Below are positions 45,184-56,231 of a DNA stretch of 64,000 bases, one piece after another. The notes beneath the pieces are model-generated. The model made no database searches. It saw nothing but the letters and a program-made list of their open reading frames with translations, and was not told where the DNA came from. The translations under genes and the position numbers were made by a program. The first letter of the stretch is position 1. Every line of letters starts with the position of its first letter. The stretch is taken from positions 5,394,001 through 5,458,000 of the forward strand of contig JAZHRO010000062.1 of assembly GCA_037157565.1 (NCBI GenBank), written 5' to 3'. This DNA is from Thalassia testudinum. Lineage: Eukaryota > Streptophyta > Magnoliopsida > Alismatales > Hydrocharitaceae.

Positions 45184-47659
45184 ATATCATAAATGCACAA
45201 TAATCATGGGATTTCCCAGGGGTTAAATGAAGGTCAAATAAGCATTAATGACTAATAAGAGGGTTTATACAGACAGAAATGAGTTTTCACGTACTTCGAG
45301 AGTCAAAACAGCACTCGAAACCCTAATTTCAGACCCACTTAAATAACAAAGGTTATGGTCAAGATAAATTCCATCTAAACCTTCTAAAAATCATAGAAAA
45401 ATATTCCATAAGATTTGGTATCCTTGATTTGACCATTGGAACCCATTTTGATCGAAAACAAAGTCTCATATAGGAAGTTGCCCTAATTTAGGTTTCTATG
45501 TAAATTGACCAGTAAAACTTGATCAAAACCAAAATCTAACTTCACCATCAGATTTCTTGGGTCCAAATTAGGTTTGTACCAAAATTTGGGCCCAATCAAA
45601 GATCATCTTGACTTAGTTTGCATTTTAACCCAGTTTGACTTTCTTTCTCTTTCAATCAGCCCCTCAACTTTTGAAATAATTACAAAGACTCCCCTAACTT
45701 TTCATCACCTTCACCAAGAAGCCCTTACCACCATTCCTGTTTGAACGCATTGAACCACCGACCTTCAATCAAGGCAAGCTCCTAGATTCCTCAATCAATC
45801 TACTCCAAAATTGGAAGGAGCATTCTTTAGATGATTCCCTATCATTTGATCCACTTCTTGGACCGTGAATCTTAGCCAAAAGTTAATGCGAACCTTAAAA
45901 ATTTTAGGGATTGCTTTCCCTAAAATTTCAAAGCTCTTTGAGCTTCCTTCCTTACTTCCAGCAAGTCTTCAGGTCTATATAAGCTTCGCTTGGATTGCCT
46001 CATCTCCTTAGCGAGTTTCTGGGCCACAAATCTCTTCCTTTCTCCCTCTCTGGCTTTCTCCAAGCTCCGCTCTGGCAACCGTCCTCCCCCGATCACCTCG
46101 CCTGCCACCACATACAATAGGCGACAAGATCTTCTTCCCTGCTTCAATCTGCATCGCGCAATACTGACGCGACGCTCTCCGACCTCTTCCTTGTTGCTGT
46201 TCTCCCTCCTAGAGTATTCCTCTTCGCTGGTGCCTGCTCATCACGGCCAATGCCTCCTACACATCCTCCTCGTCCACTAGCACCTCTTCTCGATTCCTCA
46301 TCATCTACTAAACACCCTAGCACCTCCAGACTTTGGTTTCGCTCACGAATCCGCCCGCTTCACCGTCATCTTCATTGTCTTCGTCGTACCTCCGACGACC
46401 TCGACAAACCGCTACACGCCACCAAACCACCTGCCACCGGCTCCTACACCATCGCCGTGTCCATGCGAGCAAAACCGCTTAAGAAATTGAGGGGATTTCT
46501 ACACCCATCACCTCTCCGAACACCTCCACCACCACACTCACCTTCCGCCTTCGCCAGCCCCCTACGACCACCTTCATAGCATGCCACCACCACCACCACA
46601 TTCGCCGCACTCGCACTAAGTTCCTGAGCTATTTTTACAAAGCTGAAGGCCGTTTTCTCCTTTTCAGGTGCTCGCCGGCTCTCTACCATTACAGGTCATC
46701 TTCCTCTACCTCGGCCGTCGTGTTCTAGCCGTGTTCTTTATCGCCAACACCTCTAGGTGCTGCAATTCTGCTCCAAGTGTGTGCCCAGGTCTCCAATTGA
46801 AGGAGTCTACCTCTCCTTCAACTGCAATAAGAAGGATCATCAGCGGTAGATTCACGTAGAGAACTGCAGGGACCTTAGTCCCAGATCAGTGCCTAACAAG
46901 CTCACAACACGGGATAAATTGGATTTCTGCCCATGACCCCTCACCTAGTACACGAGGGGTCGGGTCCCTCCTCACACCCTCTTCACTCCTCAGCTACCTC
47001 TCACACCCGGTAGTCCTGGTCTCCTGATTGGATCTGAATACCTGCCTGGATACCCGACTATAGACCCGATTACGTGGGTTTTCGAGAAAGAGAAGAAGAA
47101 AGAGAGAGGGGGAGGTTTTGCCTCGCTCTCTAACTCTCAACACTTAGAAGAATTTTAGAGGCTTTGCACCTATATTGTGCGTGGTTGTTGAAGTCTCTCT
47201 CTCTCTAGGCTTGAAGGAAGGAAGAGTCCCTTGGGCCTCTTGAGGTTGCTGTAGAGGCTTACACTTAAGCCTTCTAGTGCTTGATTCTATCATCTGAATT
47301 TTAAAGCCTTGAGGGATTAAGGCTACTGTGGAAACATTTGGTTGCTTACTGACGTGGCATTGATTGATAATCACTGTTCATTTATTTGAGTTATTTGTGA
47401 GCTTATATTCAAGAGGTAATTTGGTGATTCAAATCACCATTTTATCCTAATCTTTTTGCACATTGGTATTTGGATCTATTGATATATTATTATGTATTGT
47501 TCTTCTGATCTTAACTGCTTATATTTTGCTTAAAATTGTGATCTGTGAGAGTGAATTGCCATTATTGCTCCCAGTGAACAACCTCATACTTGCAAGTTAT
47601 AAATTTTAAGTGTTTACGAGTGATTTTGACTTGCTACGATGATTACATCCTTTAAAACA
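45184..47659 (+). repeat. 3' LTR of element A, right part
   Basis: From ATATCATAAATGCACAATAA it matches A's 5' LTR from 5228 to about 6525, then continues to TTTAAAACA at 47659. TATA box CTATATAAGC is at 45975-45984. The left 150 bases or so of this LTR are missing because C is inserted here and its other side was deleted. Frames at 45990-46579 are LTR sequence. TCGAT follows. Confidence 0.8.
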
Positions 47660-47664
47660 TCGAT

Positions 47665-48572
47665 TTCACGTGTTAATAGGGATGAGGTGTAGGAAGAAGG
47701 TGGTGTGGTTTGGGTAGTAGTGGGTGAATGGGGGTGAAAGGATAGGAACCTAAACTATAGGAATGGTGGAAAGAGTATAGGACCTAAAGCTAAGGTGAAA
47801 TGGAGATGAGAGGGTAGTTCGAGGTTCACTTAGGAAGGGGGGTGAGAGGCAAGTTCTTAGGTAGCCATATGAAGGTGGTGAGAAAAAGGTTGAAGAGAGG
47901 TGAGGAGAGAGAAAATCTAATCTATATGGGACCTAGGCACTTGGGGAGAAATCCAGAAGGAGCTTAAGGAGGTTTCCTACCTCTAATGAAGGTGAGGAGG
48001 GAGTGGGTGAAAGTAGTTTGGTGGTGGAGGGGTTGTAGCCCTTATATGGTTGAAGGAAGAAAACATTCAACTGACCACATGTGCATTTTGCAAGCTTGAC
48101 ACACGTCGAAGGTGTGATTTGCACGTGAATCATGCACACATTTAAGGTTGAAGCGGCAAGGGCGATGCCGCGCTGGAGCGAGCATGCGTGAAGGTGGCTC
48201 AACTAGTGCACGCCTCTCACGTGTGCATAGCTGGCTAGAGGGGGCTAGTCGTGGAGTATGGATGGGTCACGGGTTTCACCTACGGTTGGCACGCATCTTA
48301 TGCGTAAGCTGTTGTTGAGCCCCCCTTAGCAATTTTGCAAAAAAATCCAAGGCAATTTTGAATTTCTTTGAAAGTAAGCCAACTTAGATGATTTAGGAGG
48401 GAACTTTATTGTTGGAGGGCCAAATTATGATAGTGCCCTTGTAGTTTGGTAAATTTGTATTCTGCCCCTCATAAAATGTACATTCCCTTGAATCTTCTTT
48501 ACAACCTTTCATTCTCAAGATCCAACTCTCGCATTTTATTCCTACATAAATTAAGATTATTATAATATATAT
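47665..48572. other. Sequence between elements A and F, no gene recognised
   Basis: G-rich on the plus strand at first (many GGTG and GAGG), then mixed. A minus-strand frame of 89 codons (47933-48202) has no recognised domain. It may be unique DNA or an old LTR. No ends, primer site or polypurine tract are visible. Confidence 0.5.
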
Positions 48573-48904
48573 TGTTAGTTCAATCCCTCATAAATAATAT
48601 TTTGATGATTTTACAAAATAACGAAAAAGAGATAAAACATAAACATAGCATATTTTTCTCCATAATAACATAATTGCAGGTTTCATGGAGTTTTCAAAGT
48701 CGAAGAATTAAAAGCGTGAAGACTAGATTAGCATAAGTCTTATCATAGGTCATAGGCCTTTTATGTAAACTTTCAAAGGTTGTAATCTTTATTTTATGAG
48801 TCTAGAGATGTTGTAAAGAGCCCCCAAACATAACTTATAAATAGCTAACTTAGGCTCTCTACACTTAGGATAAATTAGAAACAAAAACCTAACACTAAGA
48901 CTCA

Positions 48905-49620
48905 AATCAGACGTCCATAACAACTATCAGACGTCTGATTTTCAACTTTAAGATGTCTGATCATTGTTTCAGATGTCTAATTGCCTATGGATTTACCATT
49001 ACACTCTGACCTCTTAGGCATCAGTCGAAGCAACCTTCAATCAGACGTTCATAGCCTTATCCAGACATCCAACTGTTAAACTCAAATGCCCATTTTCTCT
49101 CTGTTGTGTTGGTATAACGGACAAATACACTTTTAGACGTTTGGACATATCACCAAATGTCTATCAATGGACCGTTGCCCATTTATTTTTGTGCACACTT
49201 ATTAGAAACCAAAGTTCGACTCTCAGATTACCAAGGCTTGTCATTAATATTTTCCACATGTCTAGGAAATTCGGCAAACGTTCAGACTGACGTCTGTTCC
49301 TTAAAATCTAGAATCCTGTTTGGACTTGTTTAAAATAGGAACAAACCCACTTATAATTAGACGTCCAATATTTGTATCAGATGTCCAGACTGACATCTGT
49401 TCCTTAAAATCTAGAACCCTGTTTGAATCAGGTCAAAATAGCAATGAACCACTTATAATTAGACGTCTAATATTTGTATCAGACGTCTTATATGAATATA
49501 TCATACGTCCCTGTTTCAATCCAATGAAAACAGTGAGCCTGACTAATAGAATCAGACATCCATAATTGTACTCAGATGTCTTACAAGACATCTGAACCAA
49601 AAATCAACGTTTGATATTGC
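48905..49620. repeat. Array of degenerate AGACGTCT-type palindromes in the F LTR
   Basis: More than fifteen copies by eye of variants of TCAGACGTCTGA (CAGACGTCC, CAGATGTCTGAT, CAGACATCC, GACGTCTGTTCC and others), irregularly spaced. The 3' LTR has the same array (58050-59045). GACGTC is the common core. Confidence 0.85.
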
Positions 49621-49732
49621 TGTCAAATTCATAATTACCTTGATTTGTGTTGGATTTCGTCCCAATCTCCTGAGACTTGCCTCCAACAGTTAGGAGACCT
49701 CTCCCAAGCCTTCTTGAAGGTTCTAAACTTTC

Positions 49733-49742
49733 CTATAAATAG
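49733..49742 (+). promoter_or_regulatory. TATA box, element F 5' LTR
   Basis: CTATAAATAG, followed by ACCACAACCCCTCTTAGG. The same box is in the 3' LTR at 59162-59171. It lies after the palindrome array, giving an upstream-regulatory then core-promoter layout. Confidence 0.75.
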
Positions 49743-50366
49743 ACCACAACCCCTCTTAGGTAAAACACACCTCTTGAGATATAATTTCCTTAGAAAATCA
49801 CTTGCTTACTACTCTTTGCTTCCTATTGCCCTTGTGTTGTGCCAACACTCTGATTAAAGGGCAAATCAACACTCCCGGTGCACTTCATTCTGCTGATTCT
49901 CAGGGAGTTCTTTTTATGCTTAATAGATAAGGAAATCATTAATATTTTTGGGTGTTCCATAGGTGTTGTTTCATTCTTATTCTATTATTGTAGTTTGGAT
50001 ATCCGGCTTGTTGGGTTCCCGTCTCCTCATTGTGAAGGGAGAAACCTCCGTTTAGGGATAGAAGGTAGGATTTGTAATTGAGGTACATTACCCTTGTTTA
50101 AGTAGTGTGGTTAGTGGAATGATCACTTTGTGATCGAAAATCCTAAGTCAAGGGATTGGCTTAGGTGGTGGTTTTCACCCGGTTTGAGTTTCCACTTAAA
50201 AATCTTATGCCTCTTTTTGTGATTGTATTTTTGTCTTGCAATATTTTCTAAATTCACTATTTACCCCCCTCTAGTGCAATTTCATATATAAATTATGCAT
50301 AAATGCAATTATAAACCTAATATGCCTAGGGTGCTTATGATGCATTTTTACAACTTATTATTATAG

Positions 50367-51649
50367 GAATTGGAAGCCTTCTCTATGAAGGAAAATGAGA
50401 GACTTGGGGACATGTACACCTGATTCACGTTAATTGTGAATAACCTCAAGTCTCTAGGAAAGACATTTATAAAGGGTGAGCTTCAAGGCAAACTCCTTTG
50501 CTCCCTTGGACCCGAGTGCGAGCAAAAAGTCACGGCAATAGAAGAAGCCAACCAAGTAGAGGATCTAGACATGGAGAATCTACTTGGGAATCTTATGGCT
50601 TATGAATAAAAAATGAAGCAAAAGAAGAAATCTATCACACCGGAGCCAAAGAAGAAGACTTTAGCTTTCAAAGCTACGTCGGACGATGAGATAAGTACCG
50701 ATGATGAAGAATTCGTTTTATTAGCTAAAAAGTTTAAAAAGTTTCTTAGAAATAGAAAAGAGATCAAGGGAAAGAAAAGGGAGGAAGAACCTCAAATTTG
50801 CTATAATTGCAAGAAGAGAGGTCACATAAGGAAGGATTGTCCCTTACTCAAAAGGGATGATGAGAAGAAATACAAGAAGCCTTTTGACAAGAAGTTTTCC
50901 AAGCCCAAGGGACTCAAGAAAAAGGCATTCCAAGCAACTTGGGATACTCCACCTCTGAAGAAGAAGAGGAGGAGGAAACAAATGAAGAAATGGCATGCTT
51001 AGGACTAATGGCAACGAAAGATGCTTCCGAATCTGAATTTGAGGAGCTTGAGGTAAACTCCTATTCTCTAGATGAATTACAAGATGCTTTTGATTCACTA
51101 TATCTAGATCTTAAGGATACAAAGACTAAAAGCAAAGCTCTAAAAGAAAAAAACTTAGAGAGTAAGAAATTAAGCAATGATCTTAAAGAGAAGAATCTAA
51201 TTCTTACTAAAGAAACCACTGCCTTGAATATGCAAATAAGAAACATAATGATTGAAAAAGAGTCATTAACAAATGATTTGTATACGACAATGAGTGAACA
51301 AAAATTTCTAGATAGAGAAGAATTACTCGACAAAATCTATGTGCTTGAAAAATCAAACTCCTTTAAAAAGGATGAGCATAGCTTACTTAGAGTGGAGATT
51401 AGAGGACTAGAAGATAAACTAGACATAATGAAAATAGAGATAAATCACCTTAAAGAAAAATCAAATCAACTTCTTGAGGACTTAGCCAAATTTACAAAGG
51501 GGAAAGATAACTTGGACAAGCTCATTATCCATCAAAAAGCTTCCTCGAGTAAATTTGGACTAGGCTTTTATGAACCTTGTCAAAGTGAGCCAAAAAAGGA
51601 TCCTCCTCCAAAGGGGACCACTAACAAATACGGATCCACATTACAATAG
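50367..51649 (+). pseudogene. gag: Gag of element F, N-terminus missing
   Basis: It starts inside Gag: ELEAFSMKENERLGDMYT, a TGA (probably from CGA), FTLIVNNLKSLGKTF, LLCSLGPECEQKVTAIEEA, DLDMENLLGNLMAYE, another stop at 50607, then an open frame with the zinc knuckle CYNCKKRGHIRKDC at about 50799-50840. After a shift near 50940 the second frame (50939-51649, 236 codons) is acidic, then a long heptad-rich coiled coil (LKEKNLESKKLSNDLKEKNL and similar), ending FTKGKDNLDKLI and GLGFYEP. This long Gag tail is typical of SIRE/Maximus elements. The knuckle binds RNA. Confidence 0.88.
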
Positions 51650-52301
51650 ATACTGAAAAGATAACTTTTACTTTATTTTGTAGGGTTCAAAGGACATTAT
51701 AATGTAAAAAATTGGATATACAAAATGAAGGATGGATGACTCAAATTAGAAAGACCTAAATAAACACCAAGTCACCAAAGGAGATCTTTTGTAGGAGCAA
51801 AGGGGTCTACAAGAAAGAAGACAAGGAGACCACCACCATCAAGGAGGCCGATGGGTGATGGTCTTCGGGTATTCCAAACACATGATGGGAGACAAGCACC
51901 TATTTTTGGACTTCCAACCTACGGATGGAGGAACGATTACATTTGGCAACAACCACAAGGGCCATATTATTGTCCTTGGTAAAATTGGTAACCTGCTCTC
52001 TCCTATCTCAAATGTCTCTCTAGTTAAAGGACTAAAACATAATCTTTTAAGTGTTAGTCAAATTTGTGATAAGGGATTTAAGGTGGTATTTACTTCAAAA
52101 ATATTTGAAATTATGCATGCATCAACCAATGAAATCCTTCTTAAGGGAACTAGATTTAAAGACATTTATATTGTAGAATTTGATAAATATAGCACTTATG
52201 AATGTATTGTAGCAAATAATGAGTTAAGTGTATGGCATAGAAGACTAGGATATGTTCATATGAAGCTAGTTCAAAAACTAGCCAAACATCAACTAGTTTG
52301 A
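51650..52301 (+). pseudogene. pol: Protease remnant and integrase front part of element F
   Basis: 51650-51850 has stops. Around 51854 the sequence reads W-V-M-V-F-G-Y-S-K-H-M-M-G: the D-S-G catalytic triplet expected before the HM-x-G motif is V-F-G, so protease is dead. The frame 51855-52301 is the pre-integrase region: FGNNHKGHIIVLGKIGN, SNVSLVKGLKHNLLSVSQICDKGFKV, and LSVWHRRLGYVHMKLV with part of the zinc-binding His pair. It ends at a stop at 52299. Confidence 0.85.
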
Positions 52302-52995
52302 GGTCTTCCTAAAGGAAAATTTTTAAATGAGCTTATCTATGATTCATGTAAATTAGGTAAAATTATGGAATCTAGTTTTAAAAACAAAGAAGTTATATCC
52401 ACATCAAGACCATTAGAACTATTTCAACTGGATCTGTTTGGACCAACAAAGAGAGCCTTAGTGGATGCAAATATTGCCTTACCAAATCATTCGTATTTGT
52501 AGTGATCATGGGGATGAGTTTGAAAATTCCTTATTTGATGATTTTTGTCAAGAGCATGGTATTGCTCATGAGTTTTCTTTCCCCCGAAAACCTCAACAAA
52601 ATGGGATAGTTGAGAGAAAGAACCTTACTCTTCAAGAGTGTGCTCGAACATTGCTCATAGACTCTAGGTTACCGAAGTACTTTTGGGCCAAGGCGGTTAA
52701 CATGGCTTGTTACGTGTTAAATCGCACCTTAATTCGATCCAGGTTGCGAAAAACTTATTTTGAATTATATTATGGGAAAATACTTAAAATCAGTTATTTT
52801 AAAGTTTTTGGATGTCGATGCTTTGTTTTGAATACCCACTTTAATTTAGATAAATTTGATGCCAAAGGTAAAGAAGCCATCTTTATTGGTTATTCTTCAC
52901 ATAGTAAGGCATATCGGGTCTTTAACAAGACCACATTAATAGTGGAGGAAACCCTTCATGTTTCCTTCGATGAATCTCCTCTCTTTCACTATTGA
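52302..52995 (+). pseudogene. pol: Integrase core of element F with an internal deletion
   Basis: 52302-52440 gives GLPKGKFLNELIYDSCKLGK and FQLDLFGPTKRAL (first Asp). Then only about 20 codons lie before the second motif CSDHGDEFENSLF, where copia integrases have roughly 60-70; I infer an internal deletion and a frame change near 52465. The rest is open: FPRKPQQNGIVERKNLTLQE with the catalytic Glu, LPKYFWAKAVNMACYVLNR, FKVFGCRCFVLN and GKEAIFIGYSSHSKAYRVFN. It ends at 52995. Confidence 0.85.
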
Positions 52996-52999
52996 CCGA

Positions 53000-54171
53000 G
53001 TCAATATGGAAGATGAAGATGAAGATGATTCTTCTATTGATGTGTTTAACATCTCAAACTCCAATATCCATAATCTTTCAAAAGATTGGATATATCAAAT
53101 GGATCATCCCGAAAGTCAAGTCATTGGAAGTGTTTCCGATGGCATTAAAACCCGATCTCGTTTTAGTTGCTCTTTCGGTCTCTCCACCTTTGTATCTTAA
53201 GTTGAACTGAAGAGTGTCAAGGAAGCATGCTCCGAAGAACCTTAGATGATGGCCATGCAGGGGGAACTCAACCAATTCCAAAGGAAGAAGGTTTGGGATC
53301 TAGTACTTAAGCCTAAAGGGCAAATGGTAGTAGGAACCAAATGGGTATTCCGGAACAAGTTGAATGAATCTGGTATAGTCACTCCGAACAAGGCTCGTTT
53401 GGTAGCACAAGGGTATAGCCAAGAAGAAGGAATTGATTTTGACGAGACCTATGCTCCCGTAGCTCGACTCGAATCAATTTGCATGCTTCTTGCTTATGTT
53501 GCCTTCCTTGGCTTTAAACTCTTTCAAATGGATGTTAAGAGTGCATTTCTTAATAGATTCATTAAGGAGGAAGTTTTTGTAAAACAACCTCCTGGTTTTG
53601 AGTCTCATGATAAGCCTTATTTCATCTATAAATTAAACAAGGTAATATATGGTCTAAAGCAAGCTCCTACAGCTTGGTATGAGAGGCTCAAAGATTATTT
53701 GCTAAATGCAAACTTTTCTATAGGGAAGCTAATTCCACATTATTCATTAAAAGAAAAAGAAAAGACATTTTATTAGTTCAAATATATGTAGATGATATTC
53801 TCTTTGGTGCTACTAATGAGTTTATGTGTAGAAAGTTCTCGAAGATTATGCAGGAAGAATTTGAAATGAGTTTGATAGGTGAACTCAAGTTCTTCTTGGG
53901 TTTACAAATGACTCAACTCAAATTTGAGACCTTTGTGTGTCAATCAAAGTACACAAAGGAGATGCTGAAAACATTTGAAATGGGGAAAAGTAAAGGGAAG
54001 AACACTCCTATGAGTGTCACAACTTCCCTAGACTTAGACAAATCAAGTACGCCCATAGATCAAAAGCTCTATCGTGGCATGATTGGATCTTTACTGTATT
54101 TAACTTCTAGTAGACCTGACATTTTATTTAGTACCTGCTTATGTGCTAGGTTTCAATCAAACCCTAAATAA
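53000..54171 (+). pseudogene. pol: Reverse transcriptase of element F
   Basis: A variable linker (to about 53240) is followed by [81 protein letters not shown] and [16 protein letters not shown]. After a frameshift between 53735 and 53785 the catalytic box YVDD lies at 53785-53796, followed by LIGELKFFLGLQMTQ and YRGMIGSLLYLTSSRPDI to the stop at 54169. Motifs are well kept; only the shift and stop break it. Confidence 0.9.
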
Positions 54172-54735
54172 TTACACTTAAATACTGTAAAATGAATATT
54201 TAGATATCTAGTTGACACATCTTATTATGGCTTATTCTACCCTAGGAGTGCACAATTCAACTTAGTTACATATAGCGATGTGGACTACGTAGGTAGTCAC
54301 ACTGATAGGAAGAGTACTAGTGGGACGTGCCAATTCTTGGGCGAATCACTAGTCTCTTGGTTCTCAAAGAAACAATCTAGTGTATCTTTATCAATCACGG
54401 AGGCTGAATACATAGCCGCTGCTTTAGCATGTTCCCGAGTGCTATGGATGAAAAATACTTTGAAGGATTTTAATTTGATATTTAATTAGATAAAAATATT
54501 ATGTGATAATACTAGTGCTATCAACCTCTCGAAAAATCCTGTACATCACTCCCGTACAAAGCATATTGATGTTCGACATCATTTTTTGAGGGATAATGTA
54601 CTTGAGGGAGAAATCAAGGTTGAATTTATTTGTACTAAATTGCAATTGGCTTATATTTTCACTAAACCTTTGAATTATGAACGTTTTAATTACATACGTA
54701 GGAAACTAGGCATATGTAAGCTAAGTGATATTTGA
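54172..54735 (+). pseudogene. pol: RNase H of element F
   Basis: Same frame as the YVDD part, with stops at about 54169, 54193 and 54487. Motifs: YSDVDYVGSHTDRKSTSGTCQFLGESLVSWFSKK (cat. Asp), SITEAEYIAAALACSRVLW (Glu), LCDNTSAINLSKNPVHHSRTKHIDVRHHFLRD (Asp) and IFTKPL. Pol ends with the TGA at 54733-54735, the usual copia end KLGIC. Confidence 0.9.
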
Positions 54736-54839
54736 AGAATTTATTGACTTAGTAGAATTTTGTTTGTCATGAACATAGAAGGAGCCTTGACTTTATCAAG
54801 TTAAGAACCTTCAAACATAGTTCAAACATCAAAATCCAC

Positions 54840-55430
54840 ATTCTATGCAATATCAGATGTTTGATTAATACCACAGATGTCTTATACTTAAAAATTTGAC
54901 GTTCTGAAATGTGGAAATGACGTTTTGATGTCGATTTTATCTAGTCATTTCTGAGTAGAGTTTAGAAAAGTGCTATTCTAGACGTCCGTTATCATCCACC
55001 GACGTCAGAATAGTCATCCAAGTCTGTTGACAGATGTCTATTTAGCATTAGGATTTGGATCAGGAAGCCTGGATTCAGATGTTTGATGATTTATTCAGAT
55101 GTCTTGTAAGTCGTCTGATGAAAAAATCAGACGACAACCTGTATCTTTGGGGTGAGATCCAGGAAGGACTGATTTCAGAAATCAGACGTCTAATTTTCAT
55201 TTTAGACATTAGTTTGGTTGTCTGATACAGAAATCGGATGACAACCTGGAGCATAAACCATTTTTCTGGAAGGCATGTCTGCAGAAATCAGACATCTAAA
55301 TTATTATTTAGACGTCCGATTAGTCGTCTGATATTAAACTTAGACGACGCGATCAAAAGGGTTAAAATCCCAAATGGCCAATCTCGACATTTGACGACAT
55401 CAATAGACATCTGATCTGGCCAAAATCTAC
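54840..55430. repeat. Second palindrome array of element F, after pol
   Basis: About fifteen or more variants of CAGATGTCT, AGACGTCCG, GTCTGATGA and CAGACGAC, the same motif family as in the F LTR but outside it, in the 3' untranslated region. No coding frame is present. Confidence 0.8.
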
Positions 55431-55510
55431 CATTTCGCATCTATTCTCTGGATGGTTTTGCAATGAAATTATCCCCAACTTCAGGGGGAGACTTGCTCAA
55501 CCCCTTGGGG

Positions 55511-55519
55511 TATAAAAAA
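55511..55519 (+). promoter_or_regulatory. TATA-like box ahead of the post-pol frame of F
   Basis: TATAAAAAA follows GGGG and precedes a C/T-rich, leader-like stretch (55545-55740). It is about 700 bases before the ATG at 56232. An internal promoter is a possibility and not shown. Confidence 0.35.
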
Positions 55520-56231
55520 AACCACTCATTGCGGTCCCACTTCCCCTACGCTCAAAATCCCTAAATCCTCCAAACCCTCTTCCACCAAACGTCCGCCTGC
55601 TGCAAGTTGGTGCTGCCCATCTCACCGTTAGACGGCCTCTCTACCTCCCCGACGACTGGCGGTGTAGCTGCTCTCCTACACGCGTGCCCCACTCTTCCTC
55701 CTCGCATCTGGAGACCCTCCTCCGTGGGTATAACCTCTTAAACCCTTAGGGTATCTCCCTCCACAGGCTTTGATCGAGTCCTTTTAAAGCCCTCAACTTG
55801 TTTTTTTTCTCTCTTTGATATACAACTCATATAAGCTTTCATCTTCTATTGTTCTTCTTTTGCCTTAGGAGCTAAAACCCTAGAACAAAACCTAGAGCTT
55901 GGAACTTGGTTTTTTTTTATATATAGCTTGAATGAATGTCTGGTACCTTTGGATGTTAATGGCAAGTTACCTCAAGTGATTCAAGCCGTCGTCTTAGTGG
56001 CTTGAGTTCAAAGGTATATTGCCACAACATTATGGCAGGTTGTATTGCCTTAAGGCATACTACCACACAAATTTTTCTTTCCGTTGTTTTCTGTTGTGTG
56101 CATGTATGGCACTATATTGCCTTATGTATGAAAACTTGGTTGAATGACTGGTGTGGCATTGTTTTTGTAGGTGTCCTATCCTAAAACACCAAACCCCACC
56201 CTCCAAAGCTAACCCACCCAACCTACCCAAA
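55520..56231 (+). other. Leader-like sequence before the post-pol frame
   Basis: C-rich at first (CTCAAAATCCCTAAATCCTCC), then T-rich, ending TTGTTTTTGTAG at 56159-56170, which looks like a splice acceptor; GT donors such as CCGTGGGTATAA near 55728 exist. If used, the post-pol frame would have an untranslated exon. I see no conserved protein here. Confidence 0.35.

Larger units (their letters stand above)
5080..47659 (+). mobile_element. Element A: Athila-like retrotransposon, outermost of the nest (interrupted)
   Basis: A begins TGATAACATC at 5080 and ends TTTAAAACA at 47659. The bases before it (ATCGA, 5075-5079) and after it (TCGAT, 47660-47664) agree as a TCGAT target duplication if one T was lost at the left edge. 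The LTR body from 5228 (ATATCATAAATGCAGAATAA) matches the body from 45184. Surviving internal parts are the primer site, leader, gag up to 9086, and gag-protease at 22234-22866. B splits its gag. C interrupts its 3' LTR. A deletion near 22866 removed RT, RNase H, integrase and the left of the 3' LTR. Attributing both ends to one element is an inference from LTR similarity, orientation and the shared flank. Confidence 0.7.
48573..50360 (+). repeat. 5' LTR of element F, right end missing
   Basis: Matches the 3' LTR as far as GCATTTTTACAACTTA near 50356, then runs directly into gag, so about 30 bases of LTR plus primer site and gag start are deleted. It includes a TATA box at 49733-49742 and the palindrome cluster at 48905-49620. 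Confidence 0.9.

Noticed and set aside
48905..49620. CRISPR-like array
   Set aside because: The repeats are short, degenerate, palindromic and irregularly spaced, in a eukaryotic LTR.
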